The notes: generated from the sequence alone by a model not told the origin. Positions 16,371 to 26,715 are shown, counted from the stretch's first letter. The stretch: DNA of 64,000 nt from an uncultured Paludibaculum sp. (GCF_963665245.1 NZ_OY762267.1:3568001-3632000); one strand, 5' to 3'. Translations and numbers: made by a program.

Positions 16371-17858
16371 TGGCGGGTTGTTCAAGCGCGCCGGCTCGAA
16401 AGTCTGGTGGATGCAGTACCGGGAGAAAGGAGGTCAGCGCCGCAGAGAGTCGACGGGGGCTGAGGACTGGGATGAAGCCCAGAAGCGTCTCAGAGAGCGT
16501 TTGCAGGCCAGAGACAACAACACATTGCCCGCGCTGCGCAAGGGAAAGGACCTCGCCTTTGCGGAGTGGTCGGAATTCTACCTTGAGAACTTCTCCAAGC
16601 CACCATTCCGAGCAAAGAAGCACTTGAATGCTGTATTTGGAGGCACCAAGCTGGCCGACCTAACAGCGGAGGAGATAGAGATGTACCTCCGGCATCGGCT
16701 TGCTCAGCGAGTTCGAGTAAAAGCCGGCGGGGGAATAGTTGAAAAGGGACTCTTGAAAGCCACAACCGTGCATCAGGAACTCCGGGTGCTACGCCGCATG
16801 TTGAACGTGGCCGTTCGCAAGAGGTTCCTGGCCGCCAATCCCTGCGCCGGAGTGGAGTTCCCTGCCAGGGTCGATGGATTGTTCCGGCCGCACTACATGG
16901 GATGGTCTGAGCAGCAGCAGATCGAATTCCAAGCACCGGAGTACATGAAGAACTTGATCCGGATCGTCACTGAGACCGGCCTCCGGATCTACAAAGAGCT
17001 GGCTCCAATGAAGAAGGAGAATTTGGATCTGGAAAACGGAGTCGCTTGGATACCGGACTCGAAGACACCAAACGGAGTCGCCGAGGTTCCTCTCACACCC
17101 ATCGCTATCGAGGCGTTCCGCCGCCAGATTGAATTGTCGGGGCCGGGGCCGTACCTGTTCCCCAGCGTGGAGAATCCGGGAGGCTATCAGAAGTCGTTCA
17201 AGACGGCTTGGCGCGCAAGCTTGCGCCGAGCTGGCGTCCAGTATTTTCGAATCTACGATCTCCGATCAACCTATGCCACGAGGCTTAGTGCCGGCGGAGT
17301 GGCTGACGAGTTCGTGACTCAGTTGCTTCGGCAAGGGGATGCGAAGGTCTTCAAGAAGTATTCGCAACTGAGACCGGCCTCCGGATCTACAAAGAGCTGG
17401 CTCCAATGAAGAAGGAGAATTTGGATCTGGAAAACGGAGTCGCTTGGATACCGGACTCGAAGACACCAAACGGAGTCGCCGAGGTTCCTCTCACACCCAT
17501 CGCTATCGAGGCGTTCCGCCGCCAGATTGAATTGTCGGGGCCGGGGCCGTACCTGTTCCCCAGCGTGGAGAATCCGGGAGGCTATCAGAAGTCGTTCAAG
17601 ACGGCTTGGCGCGCAAGCTTGCGCCGAGCTGGCGTCCAGTATTTTCGAATCTACGATCTCCGATCAACCTATGCCACGAGGCTTAGTGCCGGCGGAGTGG
17701 CTGACGAGTTCGTGACTCAGTTGCTTCGGCAAGGGGATGCGAAGGTCTTCAAGAAGTATTCGCAGATGAAGCTGCAGATGAAGCGGGAAGCGCTCGGCAA
17801 GCTGAACCGGAGCGCTAATGAAGTTGGGAAGGGTTCTGACACAGCCAAGCTGAATTAG
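16348..17858 (+). pseudogene. Tyrosine integrase broken by tandem duplication
   Basis: From the ATG at 16348 (GGAGG upstream) the frame codes for a phage-type integrase: MARPIKHDGGLFKRAGSKVW N-terminal arm-binding region, core-binding domain, then catalytic region with TGLRIYKEL and YDLRSTYATRL. A perfect 398-bp direct duplication (16969-17366 and 17367-17764) shifts the frame, so translation ends at 17409 as YSQLRPAS...; the true 3' end (YSQMKLQMKREALGKL, stop 17858) lies after the second copy. Removing one copy gives an intact 370-residue integrase. HxxR is YxxR here, a variant seen in some integrases. It ends about 100 bases from the tRNA-Val 3' end. Confidence 0.85.
16969..17764 (+). repeat. 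398-bp perfect tandem duplication
   Basis: 16969-17366 is repeated as 17367-17764 with no difference I can find. The junction joins TTCGCA to ACTGAG. The unit length is not a multiple of three, so it frameshifts the integrase. The perfect identity means it is very recent or an assembly artefact. Confidence 0.9.
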
Positions 17859-17954
17859 TGGGGTTTTGGCACAGTTCTGACACAGTTGCGGATGGAAAAA
17901 GAGACCACGCGATGGTAGGGAACCAGAGAAGTCCTTTGAAATCAATCAAAGGTA

Positions 17955-18031
17955 TGGTGGGCGGTGAGGGACTTGAACCCCCGACTTCCTGCTTGTAAGG
18001 CAGGCGCTCTAACCAGCTGAGCTAACCGCCC
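17955..18031 (-). tRNA. tRNA-Val (anticodon TAC)
   Basis: On the minus strand the cloverleaf is complete: acceptor GGGCGGT/ACCGCCC, D arm GCTC...GAGC, anticodon stem CCTGC/GCAGG with loop CTTACAA (anticodon TAC, reading GUA/valine codons), T arm GGGGG/CCCTC-type with TTCAAGT loop, and an encoded CCA at 17955-17957. Its 3' end faces the integrase module, the usual tRNA-island arrangement, so it is probably the attachment site. Confidence 0.95.
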
Positions 18032-18069
18032 GCAACTCTTATCTTACCGCGTACTCGCCCCCCGGAAAG

Positions 18070-19089
18070 TCAGTTGCCGATGTAGCGAGAGTACAGGCTG
18101 CGCGCCAGGCCGGGATCCTGCGTGCCTTTGATGATCGCACGGCCGTCCGGAAAGATCGTCATCTCGTAGGGTTGCACCACGAAGCGCAGGGCAAAGCCGT
18201 TCGACCGGACCTGCCCCAGCGGCGTCAGGGCGGCTGCCAGTGCTTCCAGATCGAGCGGCCGGCGGCGGTCGTGGATCTGTACCGCATTGCGGCCGCACAG
18301 GCTGATAGGCACGCGGTCCGCCCCATGCAGGTGGCGGCAAGTGCGGGCGCCTCCACACGCCGGGCACTCGGGATCCGCGTCGGGCATGGCCACCTGGCGA
18401 ACGACGCCGTCCCAGGCATCGAAGGTTGAGATGCGGGGTTCCACGGCCTGACCGCAAAGCAGTCGCAAGGCCAGCGAAACCTGCCACGACGCGACCAGAC
18501 TCGTAATAGTGTTCAGGACCCCGGCGGTGTCGCAGGTAGGCTGGGCGCCGCTCGGCGGCTCGGGGTAGATGCACTCGAAACACGCTGAGCGGCCGGGCAC
18601 AATGGGCATGGCCAAGCCGTAGGTCCCCACCGCGCCGCCATAGATCCACGGGATCCCACGATCGACGGCGAAGTCGTTCAGCAGGTAGCGGGTCTCAAAG
18701 TTGTCCGTACCGTCCAGGATCAGCGATGCGGGTTGCAGATGGTCCTGAATGTTAGCGGCCGTCAGGTCGTCAACCACGGACTCCGCCCGAACCCCGGAAT
18801 TGATCCGGCCGATGGCGCGAGCGGCGGCAACAGCTTTGGGCAGCGCGTCGCGGGCATCCGATTCATCGTAGAGCCACTGGCGCTGCAGATTGCTGAGCTC
18901 GACAAAGTCGCGGTCGACCAACAGGATGTGGCCAACGCCGGCGCGAGCCAGGGCGCCGGCCTGAAACGCACCGAGCGCTCCGCAGCCAACAACGGCGACG
19001 CAGGCGTCGAGCAATTGCTGCTGGCCGGTTGGGCCGATGCCCGGCAAGAGGATCTGGCGGCTGTAGCGGTCACGCTCCGAATCGGTCAT
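18070..19089 (-). CDS. ThiF/MoeB-family adenylyltransferase
   Basis: The 339-residue protein is an E1-like enzyme that adenylates the C-terminus of a sulfur-carrier protein such as ThiS or MoaD. The ATP-binding VVGCGALGAFQAGALARAGVG lies near residue 33, followed by DRDFVELSNLQRQ, DGTDNFETRYLLND and the active-site region CFECIYPEPP. A CPACGGARTC segment supplies zinc cysteines. The C-terminal ~75 residues (QIHDRRRPLDLEAL ... MTIFPDGRAIIKG) match the tail of ThiF-type enzymes. The ATG at 19089 is preferred; a GTG lies one codon earlier. No thiS or moaD gene is adjacent, so thiamine versus molybdopterin use is undecided. Confidence 0.85.
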   Translation of the reverse strand: MTDSERDRYSRQILLPGIGPTGQQQLLDACVAVVGCGALGAFQAGALARAGVGHILLVDRDFVELSNLQRQWLYDESDARDALPKAVAAARAIGRINSGVRAESVVDDLTAANIQDHLQPASLILDGTDNFETRYLLNDFAVDRGIPWIYGGAVGTYGLAMPIVPGRSACFECIYPEPPSGAQPTCDTAGVLNTITSLVASWQVSLALRLLCGQAVEPRISTFDAWDGVVRQVAMPDADPECPACGGARTCRHLHGADRVPISLCGRNAVQIHDRRRPLDLEALAAALTPLGQVRSNGFALRFVVQPYEMTIFPDGRAIIKGTQDPGLARSLYSRYIGN

Positions 19090-19131
19090 CACTCAAAATC
19101 GTAGCAACCAAGACTGTTAAGATGACAGAGT

Positions 19132-22068
19132 GTGAATCAGCCTGGGCTCTGCACGGCATTGCTGACTTGTCTATTGGCGGGTGCGGCTCCGACGTGGGGC
19201 AGTGACGACCTGTCGGCCCTTTACGGTCGGCCGATTGCGTCGATTCGCTTTGAGCCTGAGCAACAACCCCTTTCCAAAGAGCAACTTCAACTGCTGATCG
19301 GCCTCAAGCCAGGCGATCCCCTGGCCGAAGCGGCGCTGAGCAAGGCGATCGAGCGGCTCTGGACCAGCGGCCGCTACATCGACATTGTGGCCGAAGGAGA
19401 GGCAAAGAGCGGAGGCGTTGAAATCACGTTCCGCACCACGCAGGCCCTGTTCGTCAGCCGGGTGTCGGTGGAAGGTGTACCCGAACCGCCCAACCCCGCG
19501 CAATTGACCGGCGCGACCAAGATGGGACTCGGTGATCCTTTCGAGGAGAGCATGGTGCCGGGCGCCGTGGAGAGTCTAGAGGAGGTCCTGCGCAATAACG
19601 GCTTCTACGTGGCGAAGATCCGCCATGAACTGAGCCCTCGACCGGAAACGGAGGAGATGGACATCCGGTTCTATGTGGATCCAGGGCCACGGGCGAAGCT
19701 GACCAGGCCCGTGTTCGAAGGTGAGCCCGCGCTGAGCGAGAGGAAACTGATCCGCCTGACGAACTTCCAACGCTGGTATGGGTTGCGCGGCTGGAAGGAT
19801 ATGGACGGCCGGAGGCTGCAGCGTGCAGTCGAGAAGATGCGCGATGCCTACCTCAAAACGGAGCACCTGGAAGCGACCATCCGTATCGCCTCCGTCGACT
19901 ACGACCCGAAAGCCGTCACCGTTAAGCCGCACTTCCTCATTCATGCCGGCCCCAGTGTCTTTGTGAAGACCGAGGGAGCCAAGGTCTCGAAGGGCCAGAT
20001 GCGCAGGCTGTTGCCGATCTATCAGGAGCGCACAGTGGACCGCGAATTGCTCCTCGAAGGGCAGATGAACCTGCAACACTACTTCGAACAGCAGGGCTTC
20101 TACAACGCGAAAGTCACCTATTCGCTGGCGGATCCGACGCCCGACGGGGCGCGCACCATCCTGTTCCGCATCCAGAAGGGGCCGCGCTACAAACTGGTCC
20201 ACCTCGAGGTCTCCGGAAACAAGTACTTCGACAAAGGAACTATTGCCGAGAGGCTTAGAATGATCCCGGCGCGATTCCCGCGCTATCGCCGCGGCCAATT
20301 CAGCCGGCAACTGATGGAGCAGGATGAAGCGTCGATCCTCGATCTGTACCGCTCCAACGGCTTCCGCGACGCCGAAGTGAAGGCAGTCGTGGAACCGGGA
20401 TACAAAGGTAAGGCGACCGACTTGGGCGTAGGACTGCAGATCAAAGAAGGCAGCCAGTGGTTTGTCACCGATCTGGAACTCACCGGTGTCGATCTGAAAC
20501 TGCTGGAGGTGATCCGGGGCTTCCTGTCCTTGACGCCCGGGCAGCCGTACTCGGTGTCCAGTGTGGCGGCCGACAGGGACAATGTCCTGAACTGGTATTT
20601 CAACAACGGGTACCCCGACGCCACCTTCGATGCCTCAATTGTCGAGGGGGACGAACCGAACCGCATCAAGCTGAAGTACACCGTGACGGAAGGCCGCCGC
20701 AATTTCGTCCGCGACGTTCTGGTGCGGGGCCTCAAGGCCACCCGCCCCGAACTGGTGAACAACCGGCTGGCGGTGACCCCGGGACAGCCTCTGTCGCAGA
20801 GCAGCATCGTTGAGACGCAGCGGCGACTGTATGACCTGGGCATCTTCGCCAAGGTGGACGTGGCCGTGCAGAACCCAGAAGGGCGTGAGCGCGACAAGTA
20901 TGTCCTGCTGCAGGTGGAAGAGGCAAAGAAGTATTCGCTGAACCTGGGCTTCGGCGCCGAGTTCGGACGCATCGGGGGCGGCAGCAACAGCTTCGATGCC
21001 CCGGCCGGCGCGTCGGGCTTCTCACCGCGAGGACAGATCGGCATTACGCGGTCGAACATCTTCGGATTGGCCCACACGGCCAGCGCCACGGTCAGAGTGT
21101 CGAGCATCCAACAGCGGCTGCTGGCCAGCTATCTGGCGCCTCAGTTCCTGGGCCGCGAGAATTTCAACCTCACCTTCAGCTCATTGGTCGACCGCTCCCG
21201 CGACGTGCGGACCTACACCTCAAACCGGTCGGAGAGCTCCGTCCAATTGGGGCAGAAGGTCAGCCGCGGCATCACGCTGCAGTACCGCGCCACGGCGCGG
21301 TTTGTCTTCATCGACAAGAACTCGCTCAAGATCGATCCGACGCTGATCCCCATCTACTCTCAGCCCGTGAAGACCATCGCGGCTTCGGCGTCGTTCATTC
21401 AGGATCACAGGGACGACCCGCTGGATGCGAGGCGAGGTTTCTACAATACTCTGGACGCGGGCTACGCGGTTCCGTTCTCCCAGAACGCCACCAACTACTT
21501 CCGTCTGGTGGCGAAGAACTCGACCTATCATCCACTGCGGCGCGAGGTCATCTTCGCCCGGACCACCTCGTTCGGCTGGCTCCACAACCTCGACAACGAA
21601 CCAGTGCCGCTACCCGAGAATTTCTATGCCGGCGGCGCGTCCACGCATCGCGGCTTCCCCGACAACCAGGCCGGCCCGAGGGACTTGATCACGGGTTACC
21701 CGATCGGCGGCGCCGCCTTCCTGTTCTTCCAGCACGAACTGCGCTTTCCGCTCGTGGGCACCAATCTGACAGGTGTTCTCTTCCACGATATGGGCAACGT
21801 CTTCTCATCGCTGGACGACATCTCCTTTCGATACCGTCAAAAAGACCAGCAGGACTTCAATTACACGGTGCAGGCGATGGGTTTTGGCTTCCGTATCAAG
21901 ACGCCGGTGGGGCCACTGCGGCTGGACTTGGCCTACGCGCCGAATACGCCCCGGTTCGTGGGCTTCGTCGGTAGCCGCGACGATCTGATCAATGGCACGG
22001 GACAGTACAACGTTCCCCAACGGGTGAGCCGGTTCCAATGGCACTTCTCGATTGGACAGGCCTTCTAG
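19132..22068 (+). CDS. BamA/TamA-family outer membrane protein
   Basis: A 978-residue Omp85-type protein that inserts beta-barrel proteins into the outer membrane. A signal peptide (LCTALLTCLLAGAAPTWG) is followed by a long series of POTRA-like domains to about residue 600 (for example FVSRVSVEGV, LVHLEVSGNKYFDKGTI, NFVRDVLVRGL). The bacterial surface-antigen barrel runs to the end, with GGASTHRGFPDNQAGPRD and the closing GQAF; the terminal Phe is the outer-membrane sorting signal. Start is GTG, with a TAAGAT hexamer eight bases before it. It heads an operon with a SurA-like protein and a TamB-like protein, which favours a TamA-like role, though length and POTRA number exceed classical TamA. 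Confidence 0.85.
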   Translation: MNQPGLCTALLTCLLAGAAPTWGSDDLSALYGRPIASIRFEPEQQPLSKEQLQLLIGLKPGDPLAEAALSKAIERLWTSGRYIDIVAEGEAKSGGVEITFRTTQALFVSRVSVEGVPEPPNPAQLTGATKMGLGDPFEESMVPGAVESLEEVLRNNGFYVAKIRHELSPRPETEEMDIRFYVDPGPRAKLTRPVFEGEPALSERKLIRLTNFQRWYGLRGWKDMDGRRLQRAVEKMRDAYLKTEHLEATIRIASVDYDPKAVTVKPHFLIHAGPSVFVKTEGAKVSKGQMRRLLPIYQERTVDRELLLEGQMNLQHYFEQQGFYNAKVTYSLADPTPDGARTILFRIQKGPRYKLVHLEVSGNKYFDKGTIAERLRMIPARFPRYRRGQFSRQLMEQDEASILDLYRSNGFRDAEVKAVVEPGYKGKATDLGVGLQIKEGSQWFVTDLELTGVDLKLLEVIRGFLSLTPGQPYSVSSVAADRDNVLNWYFNNGYPDATFDASIVEGDEPNRIKLKYTVTEGRRNFVRDVLVRGLKATRPELVNNRLAVTPGQPLSQSSIVETQRRLYDLGIFAKVDVAVQNPEGRERDKYVLLQVEEAKKYSLNLGFGAEFGRIGGGSNSFDAPAGASGFSPRGQIGITRSNIFGLAHTASATVRVSSIQQRLLASYLAPQFLGRENFNLTFSSLVDRSRDVRTYTSNRSESSVQLGQKVSRGITLQYRATARFVFIDKNSLKIDPTLIPIYSQPVKTIAASASFIQDHRDDPLDARRGFYNTLDAGYAVPFSQNATNYFRLVAKNSTYHPLRREVIFARTTSFGWLHNLDNEPVPLPENFYAGGASTHRGFPDNQAGPRDLITGYPIGGAAFLFFQHELRFPLVGTNLTGVLFHDMGNVFSSLDDISFRYRQKDQQDFNYTVQAMGFGFRIKTPVGPLRLDLAYAPNTPRFVGFVGSRDDLINGTGQYNVPQRVSRFQWHFSIGQAF

Positions 22069-22070
22069 TC

Positions 22071-22739
22071 ATGCTGAGACGCACGATTTCCTTCCTGATA
22101 CTGGCCGGCAGCCTGCGGGCCGAAAAGGTGGTGATCGACCGCGTGGCCGCCGCCGCCGGACAACAGGTGGTCACGCTGAGCGCCATTCGGCGGCATCTGC
22201 GAATTCTCGCCCTAGTCGATAACAGCCCACTCGAAGATACTCAGGAGGCGCGGCGCAAGGCAGCCGATCGCCTCATCGACCAGGCCCTGATTCACCGCGA
22301 GATCGAACTCAGCCGCTTCAATGCGCCCACCCGGGCCGAGGCCGAGGCGCGCATCCAGACCTTCCAAAAGCAGCGCAACCTGACTCAACAGCAGTTCGAC
22401 GAATTGCTCCAGCGCTATGGATTCACCGAGGACGATTTCACCGAGGAAGTGCTATGGCGCATTAGCGTAACAAGGTTCATCGACTTCCGCTTCTCGCCCG
22501 GTGTCCAGATCACAGACGACGAGATCAAGAAGTATTACACCGACGAGTTCCTGCCGCAGTTTCGCCGGCGGGCTCCGGATGCACCGTTGCCTCCCCTGGA
22601 TGACGTGCGAGATCGCGTTTCCCAGGTACTGATGCTGCGCAAGACCAACCAGGCCGTCGACCAGTGGCTGGCCCAAATGCGGACCACTGTGAAGGTGCGC
22701 TACTTCGAGGCCGTGCTCGGCAAGGAGGAACTCCATTGA
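22071..22739 (+). CDS. SurA N-terminal-like periplasmic chaperone
   Basis: The 222-residue protein has a signal peptide (MLRRTISFLILAGSLRA) and a SurA N-terminal-type fold: DRVAAAAGQQVVTLSAIRRHL, DRLIDQALIHREIEL, then NLTQQQFDELLQRYGFTEDDF and an ITDDEIKKYYTDEF helix. There is no parvulin (rotamase) domain, so it would be a chaperone only. It starts two bases after the BamA-like stop and overlaps the TamB-like gene, an arrangement that suggests it escorts outer-membrane clients. The family name is inferred. Confidence 0.7.
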   Translation: MLRRTISFLILAGSLRAEKVVIDRVAAAAGQQVVTLSAIRRHLRILALVDNSPLEDTQEARRKAADRLIDQALIHREIELSRFNAPTRAEAEARIQTFQKQRNLTQQQFDELLQRYGFTEDDFTEEVLWRISVTRFIDFRFSPGVQITDDEIKKYYTDEFLPQFRRRAPDAPLPPLDDVRDRVSQVLMLRKTNQAVDQWLAQMRTTVKVRYFEAVLGKEELH

Positions 22740-25700
22740 GGCGGCGCTGGAAGATCCTCCTGGCGGCACTCGCCGTCTCGCTCGCCATCGCCGGTGGGCT
22801 TCTCCTGACACTGCGCAGCGATTGGTTGCGTGAGAAAATCCGTGCCGCCGTCGTCGAGCAGGTGGAGCGCGCATCGGGCGGCAAAGTAACCATCAATTCC
22901 TTCGACTTCGACCTCAGCGGCATGCGAGCCCGTACCGGCGAGTTCACTCTGCGCGGCAAGGAGGCCGCCGGACAGGCGCCACTGTTCCACGCGGACAGTG
23001 TGCAACTGGGGCTGACCGTGCTCTCTTGGTTGGGCCGCGATGTGCGCCTGGACGAACTGACCGTGGAAAAGCCGCGCATCCACATTTACGTGGCCGAGGA
23101 CGGCACCACCAATCTACCCGAGCCCAGGGTGAAGAAGGTCGGCGGCAATCCCGTGCAGGATCTCATCGCGTTGAAGATCGGCAAATTGAACGTGCATGAC
23201 GGGTTGCTGGAATACGACTCCAAATCGGTTCCCTTCTCGGCTGTCGCCGAGGGGATGAACGCGACCCTGACGTATGACATGGTGAGGCCCCGATACAAGG
23301 TCGCAATCTCGGCGCGGACCTTGCGTCTGCCCGGAGGTCTGGCTCCACAACTCGAAGCCACGGCGCTGCTCGAGGCCAACCGTTTGGATATTGAACGAGC
23401 CCGCCTCAGCCAGGGCGACTCCTGGGTGGAAGCCGCGGGTCCGCTGAACGATTTCAAGAAACTGTCGGGCGACCTGAAGTTCAAAGCTTCCGTCCTCCTG
23501 CGGGACGTGCCACGCAGCCCCGTGCAGGAAGGCTTCGCTGTGGCGGAGGGTTTCGCACGCTTTGGGCCCGATCACACACCATCGGCCGAAGGCAACGTAC
23601 GAGTGGAACAGGTCGGATATGCGGCTAAGGGGATCCGGGTCAGAAGCGTCAGCGCCGCCTCCCGATTCACACTCACTCCGGCCCTCCTGTCACTCACCGG
23701 CCTGGCGGTGCGCAGCCCGTACGGCGCGTGGAGCGGGACAGGCGAACTGCGCGACTGGAAGAGGTTCCAGTTGCGAGGCGATCTCACCCAGGTGGCGCTG
23801 GACCTGGTGCAGGCCGCGGTGCTTGATCAGCCGTACGCCTGGAATGGCACTATCCGGGGCCCGGTTGAGGTGGCCGGCGAGATCACGGGGGCCGGTGTGG
23901 CGCATATGACAGCCACCGCAGCCCTGGACATTGCACCCAAAGAGGGTGAGTTGCCTGTGTCCGGACGCATCGAAGCGGCCTGGGTCCAGGACAAAGGCAA
24001 ATTGGACTTAGGGGCGTCGCATCTCGAAACAGAATCGGCCCGCGTGAATTTCCAGGGCACACTGGGCGAACGGCTGGAAGTCGGCCTCTTCGCCTCGCGG
24101 CTGCACGATCTCGATCCCGTCATCGGGTTGTTGTTGAGGGAGGACGGCTACCGGCTACCGCTCAGCTTGCAGGAGGGCGAAGCCCGTCTGGATGCAGCCA
24201 TCACCGGCGAGTTGAAGGACCCCGTGATGCAGGGCCGCCTTTCGATGTCGAACGCAGTGTACGAATCAGTCGTATTCCAACATGCGGCCGCGGACTTCAG
24301 CATGTCACGGAACCGGCTGGACTTGAGCCGCATTGAGTTGCAGAGAAACGCCGCTGAGACCACCGGCCATCTGACGCTGGGCTTGAAAGGTTGGGCGCCA
24401 TCCGTGGACAGCCCGATGGACGGCGGCTTGGAGTTGAGGAACGCGAAGCTGGCCGACCTGCTCCAACTCGCCAGACTCAGCCCCCACGCGGAAGGTGCTT
24501 TGGCCGGAACCGTGACCTTGTCCGGCACGCTGGGGCAGCCCGTAGGCTCGATGAACTTCACGATCACTGGAGCTACGTGGCAGGAAGAGAAAGTAGATCG
24601 CGTTACGGCCAGTCTTCAGTTGAAGCCCGAAGGATCCCTCAATGGCGCGGTCGACATGGACCAACTCCACCTGTCGCTGGTCGGACAATACCGTCATCCT
24701 AGCGGAGACTTCCGCGCCGGCGAGCTTAACCTCACCATGCAATCAAACGGCTTCCAATTGCACGAATCAGAGAAGGTGATGGCACTACGGCCGGGTCTGG
24801 ACGGTGAAGCTCGTGCGGAATTGCGTACCCGCATCACGCTGGAAGACGGCACACCGCAACTGCGGTCCCTGGACGGCGCGGTGGCCATCCGCGGCCTGCA
24901 CATCGGCGGCCGCCAGTTGGGCGAACTGCAGGTCAATGGCACAACGTCGGGTGGCCAGTTGACGGTAAATGCGACCTTGAACATGCCCGCTAGTAAGGTG
25001 GTGGGCAACGCGAGCATTCAACTGTCTGGCAACTATGCGTCGAAAGGAACGCTGCAGTCGCAGCGCGTACCGTTCCGGCTGATCAAGGATCTGATCTCCG
25101 AGTCGGCCGATCCGTCCAAGGAAGCGCCGTGGGCGGTGCGCGGGTTCATGGAAGGCAGCGTAGCCTGGCAAGGGCCTCTGGCCGAGCCGCGCAAGGGATC
25201 GGCCGTCGTCACGGTAAAGACGCTGCAGGTGCGGCCACGTGATACGCAGGCACTCGAAACACAGGCGGACACCGGCGACCTGACACTGCGCAACGAAGGG
25301 CCGCTGGTGGTGGAGGTGGATGGCAACTCGGCCCGCATCAAGTCAGCCAAAGTGACGGCTCTCGATACGAGCCTGACTCTCTCGGGGTCCTATCAGTTCC
25401 CAGCCAAGAATCCGTGGAATCTGGATATCAAGGGCTCAGCCAATCTCGCTATCTTGGGAAGCTTCCGGCCCGATCTGGTCTCCACCGGTATGGCCGACAT
25501 CGACGCCTCGGTGCGAGGTGCCGCCGCCGATCCGCAGTTGAGCGGGCGCATGTCCATCCAGAAGGCCTCGTTCTTCCTGAAAGATCTGCCGAATGGGATT
25601 GAGAACGCAACGGGCAGGGTCTACTTTGAGAAGAACCGCGCCAATATCGAGCAGCTCACGGGCCAGACCGGCGGCGGCAAGTTCACCATCAATGGATTTC

Positions 25701-26710
25701 TCGGGGTCTCCGGTGAAGAGTTGACCTATCGCTTGCAGGCGACGGCTGCCAGCGTCCGAGTGCGCTACCCCGAGGGCGTCAGTACCACTCTCGACGCCTC
25801 TCTTACGCTCACGGGATCGACCTTCCGAAGCCTGCTGGCCGGCTCGATCACGATTCAGCGTTCCGGCTTCAACACCGGCAGTGACCTCGCCAGCATGGTC
25901 GGCAGCTCAGGAAACCCCATTCCGTCGGCGGCATCGCAACACGAGTTCCTCCGCAACCTCCAGTTCGATGTCCGCATCCGCACGACGCCGGATGCCGTCT
26001 TCCAGAGCAGCTATACCCAGGATTTGCAGACCGAAGCCGACCTGCGCCTGCGCGGCAGTCCAGCCAAGCCGATCCTGCTGGGCAGCGTGAAGTCCAGCCA
26101 GGGCGGCGTCCAATTCTTCGGCAACCGCTATACCGTGTCACGCGGCGAGATTCTCTTCTACAACACGGCGGTGGTACAGCCGAACATCGATCTCGACCTG
26201 GAGACCCGCGTTCGTGGCATCACGGTCTACATCAACGTCAGCGGACCGTTGAGCCGCCTCAACTTCACCTACCGCTCAGAACCGCCGTTGCAATCGTCCG
26301 AAATCGTGGCGCTGCTCACGGTCGGACGGCAGCCGGAGTCCACCTCCAGCTCCGTGACGGCTTCGCAGAGCATCCGCAATCAGAACGTGATGGAAAATAC
26401 GCCAAACTCGCTGCTGGGTGGCGCGCTCAGCGCGGGCGTATCCAGCCGTGTTGAGCGGTTTTTCGGCTCCAGCCGCATCCGTATCGATCCCAACTTCACG
26501 GGCGTGGAAAATCTCCCACAGGCCCGTCTGTCGGTGGAGCAGTCCATCTCGCGTGACATCACCCTCACCTACATCACAAACCTCAGCCGATCCCAACAGC
26601 AGATCGTCCGGGTGGAGTGGGATCTGAACCGGCAATGGTCCGTCGTCGCCGTGAAGGACGAAAATGGCACCTTCGCCATGGACTTCCTCTACCGCAAGAG
26701 GTTTAAGTAG
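22736..26710 (+). CDS. TamB-like translocation/assembly module protein
   Basis: A 1324-residue AsmA/TamB-type protein. A single N-terminal membrane anchor (WKILLAALAVSLAIAGGLLL) is followed by a very long beta-helical periplasmic region, ending in the TamB C-terminal domain. Key C-terminal stretches are GGVQFFGNRYTVSRGEILFY and FTYRSEPPLQSSEIVALLTV, the hallmark of DUF490/TamB. Such proteins bridge inner and outer membranes for phospholipid or OMP transport. The TTG at 22736 overlaps the previous stop (TTGA) and has AGGAGG upstream. The BamA-like, SurA-like, TamB-like order makes a self-contained TAM-type module. Confidence 0.88.
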   Translation: MRRRWKILLAALAVSLAIAGGLLLTLRSDWLREKIRAAVVEQVERASGGKVTINSFDFDLSGMRARTGEFTLRGKEAAGQAPLFHADSVQLGLTVLSWLGRDVRLDELTVEKPRIHIYVAEDGTTNLPEPRVKKVGGNPVQDLIALKIGKLNVHDGLLEYDSKSVPFSAVAEGMNATLTYDMVRPRYKVAISARTLRLPGGLAPQLEATALLEANRLDIERARLSQGDSWVEAAGPLNDFKKLSGDLKFKASVLLRDVPRSPVQEGFAVAEGFARFGPDHTPSAEGNVRVEQVGYAAKGIRVRSVSAASRFTLTPALLSLTGLAVRSPYGAWSGTGELRDWKRFQLRGDLTQVALDLVQAAVLDQPYAWNGTIRGPVEVAGEITGAGVAHMTATAALDIAPKEGELPVSGRIEAAWVQDKGKLDLGASHLETESARVNFQGTLGERLEVGLFASRLHDLDPVIGLLLREDGYRLPLSLQEGEARLDAAITGELKDPVMQGRLSMSNAVYESVVFQHAAADFSMSRNRLDLSRIELQRNAAETTGHLTLGLKGWAPSVDSPMDGGLELRNAKLADLLQLARLSPHAEGALAGTVTLSGTLGQPVGSMNFTITGATWQEEKVDRVTASLQLKPEGSLNGAVDMDQLHLSLVGQYRHPSGDFRAGELNLTMQSNGFQLHESEKVMALRPGLDGEARAELRTRITLEDGTPQLRSLDGAVAIRGLHIGGRQLGELQVNGTTSGGQLTVNATLNMPASKVVGNASIQLSGNYASKGTLQSQRVPFRLIKDLISESADPSKEAPWAVRGFMEGSVAWQGPLAEPRKGSAVVTVKTLQVRPRDTQALETQADTGDLTLRNEGPLVVEVDGNSARIKSAKVTALDTSLTLSGSYQFPAKNPWNLDIKGSANLAILGSFRPDLVSTGMADIDASVRGAAADPQLSGRMSIQKASFFLKDLPNGIENATGRVYFEKNRANIEQLTGQTGGGKFTINGFLGVSGEELTYRLQATAASVRVRYPEGVSTTLDASLTLTGSTFRSLLAGSITIQRSGFNTGSDLASMVGSSGNPIPSAASQHEFLRNLQFDVRIRTTPDAVFQSSYTQDLQTEADLRLRGSPAKPILLGSVKSSQGGVQFFGNRYTVSRGEILFYNTAVVQPNIDLDLETRVRGITVYINVSGPLSRLNFTYRSEPPLQSSEIVALLTVGRQPESTSSSVTASQSIRNQNVMENTPNSLLGGALSAGVSSRVERFFGSSRIRIDPNFTGVENLPQARLSVEQSISRDITLTYITNLSRSQQQIVRVEWDLNRQWSVVAVKDENGTFAMDFLYRKRFK

Positions 26711-26715
26711 AAGGC

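Noticed and set aside
17406..17858. Separate short integrase gene
   Set aside because: It is only the second copy of the 398-bp duplication plus the true 3' end, not an independent gene.
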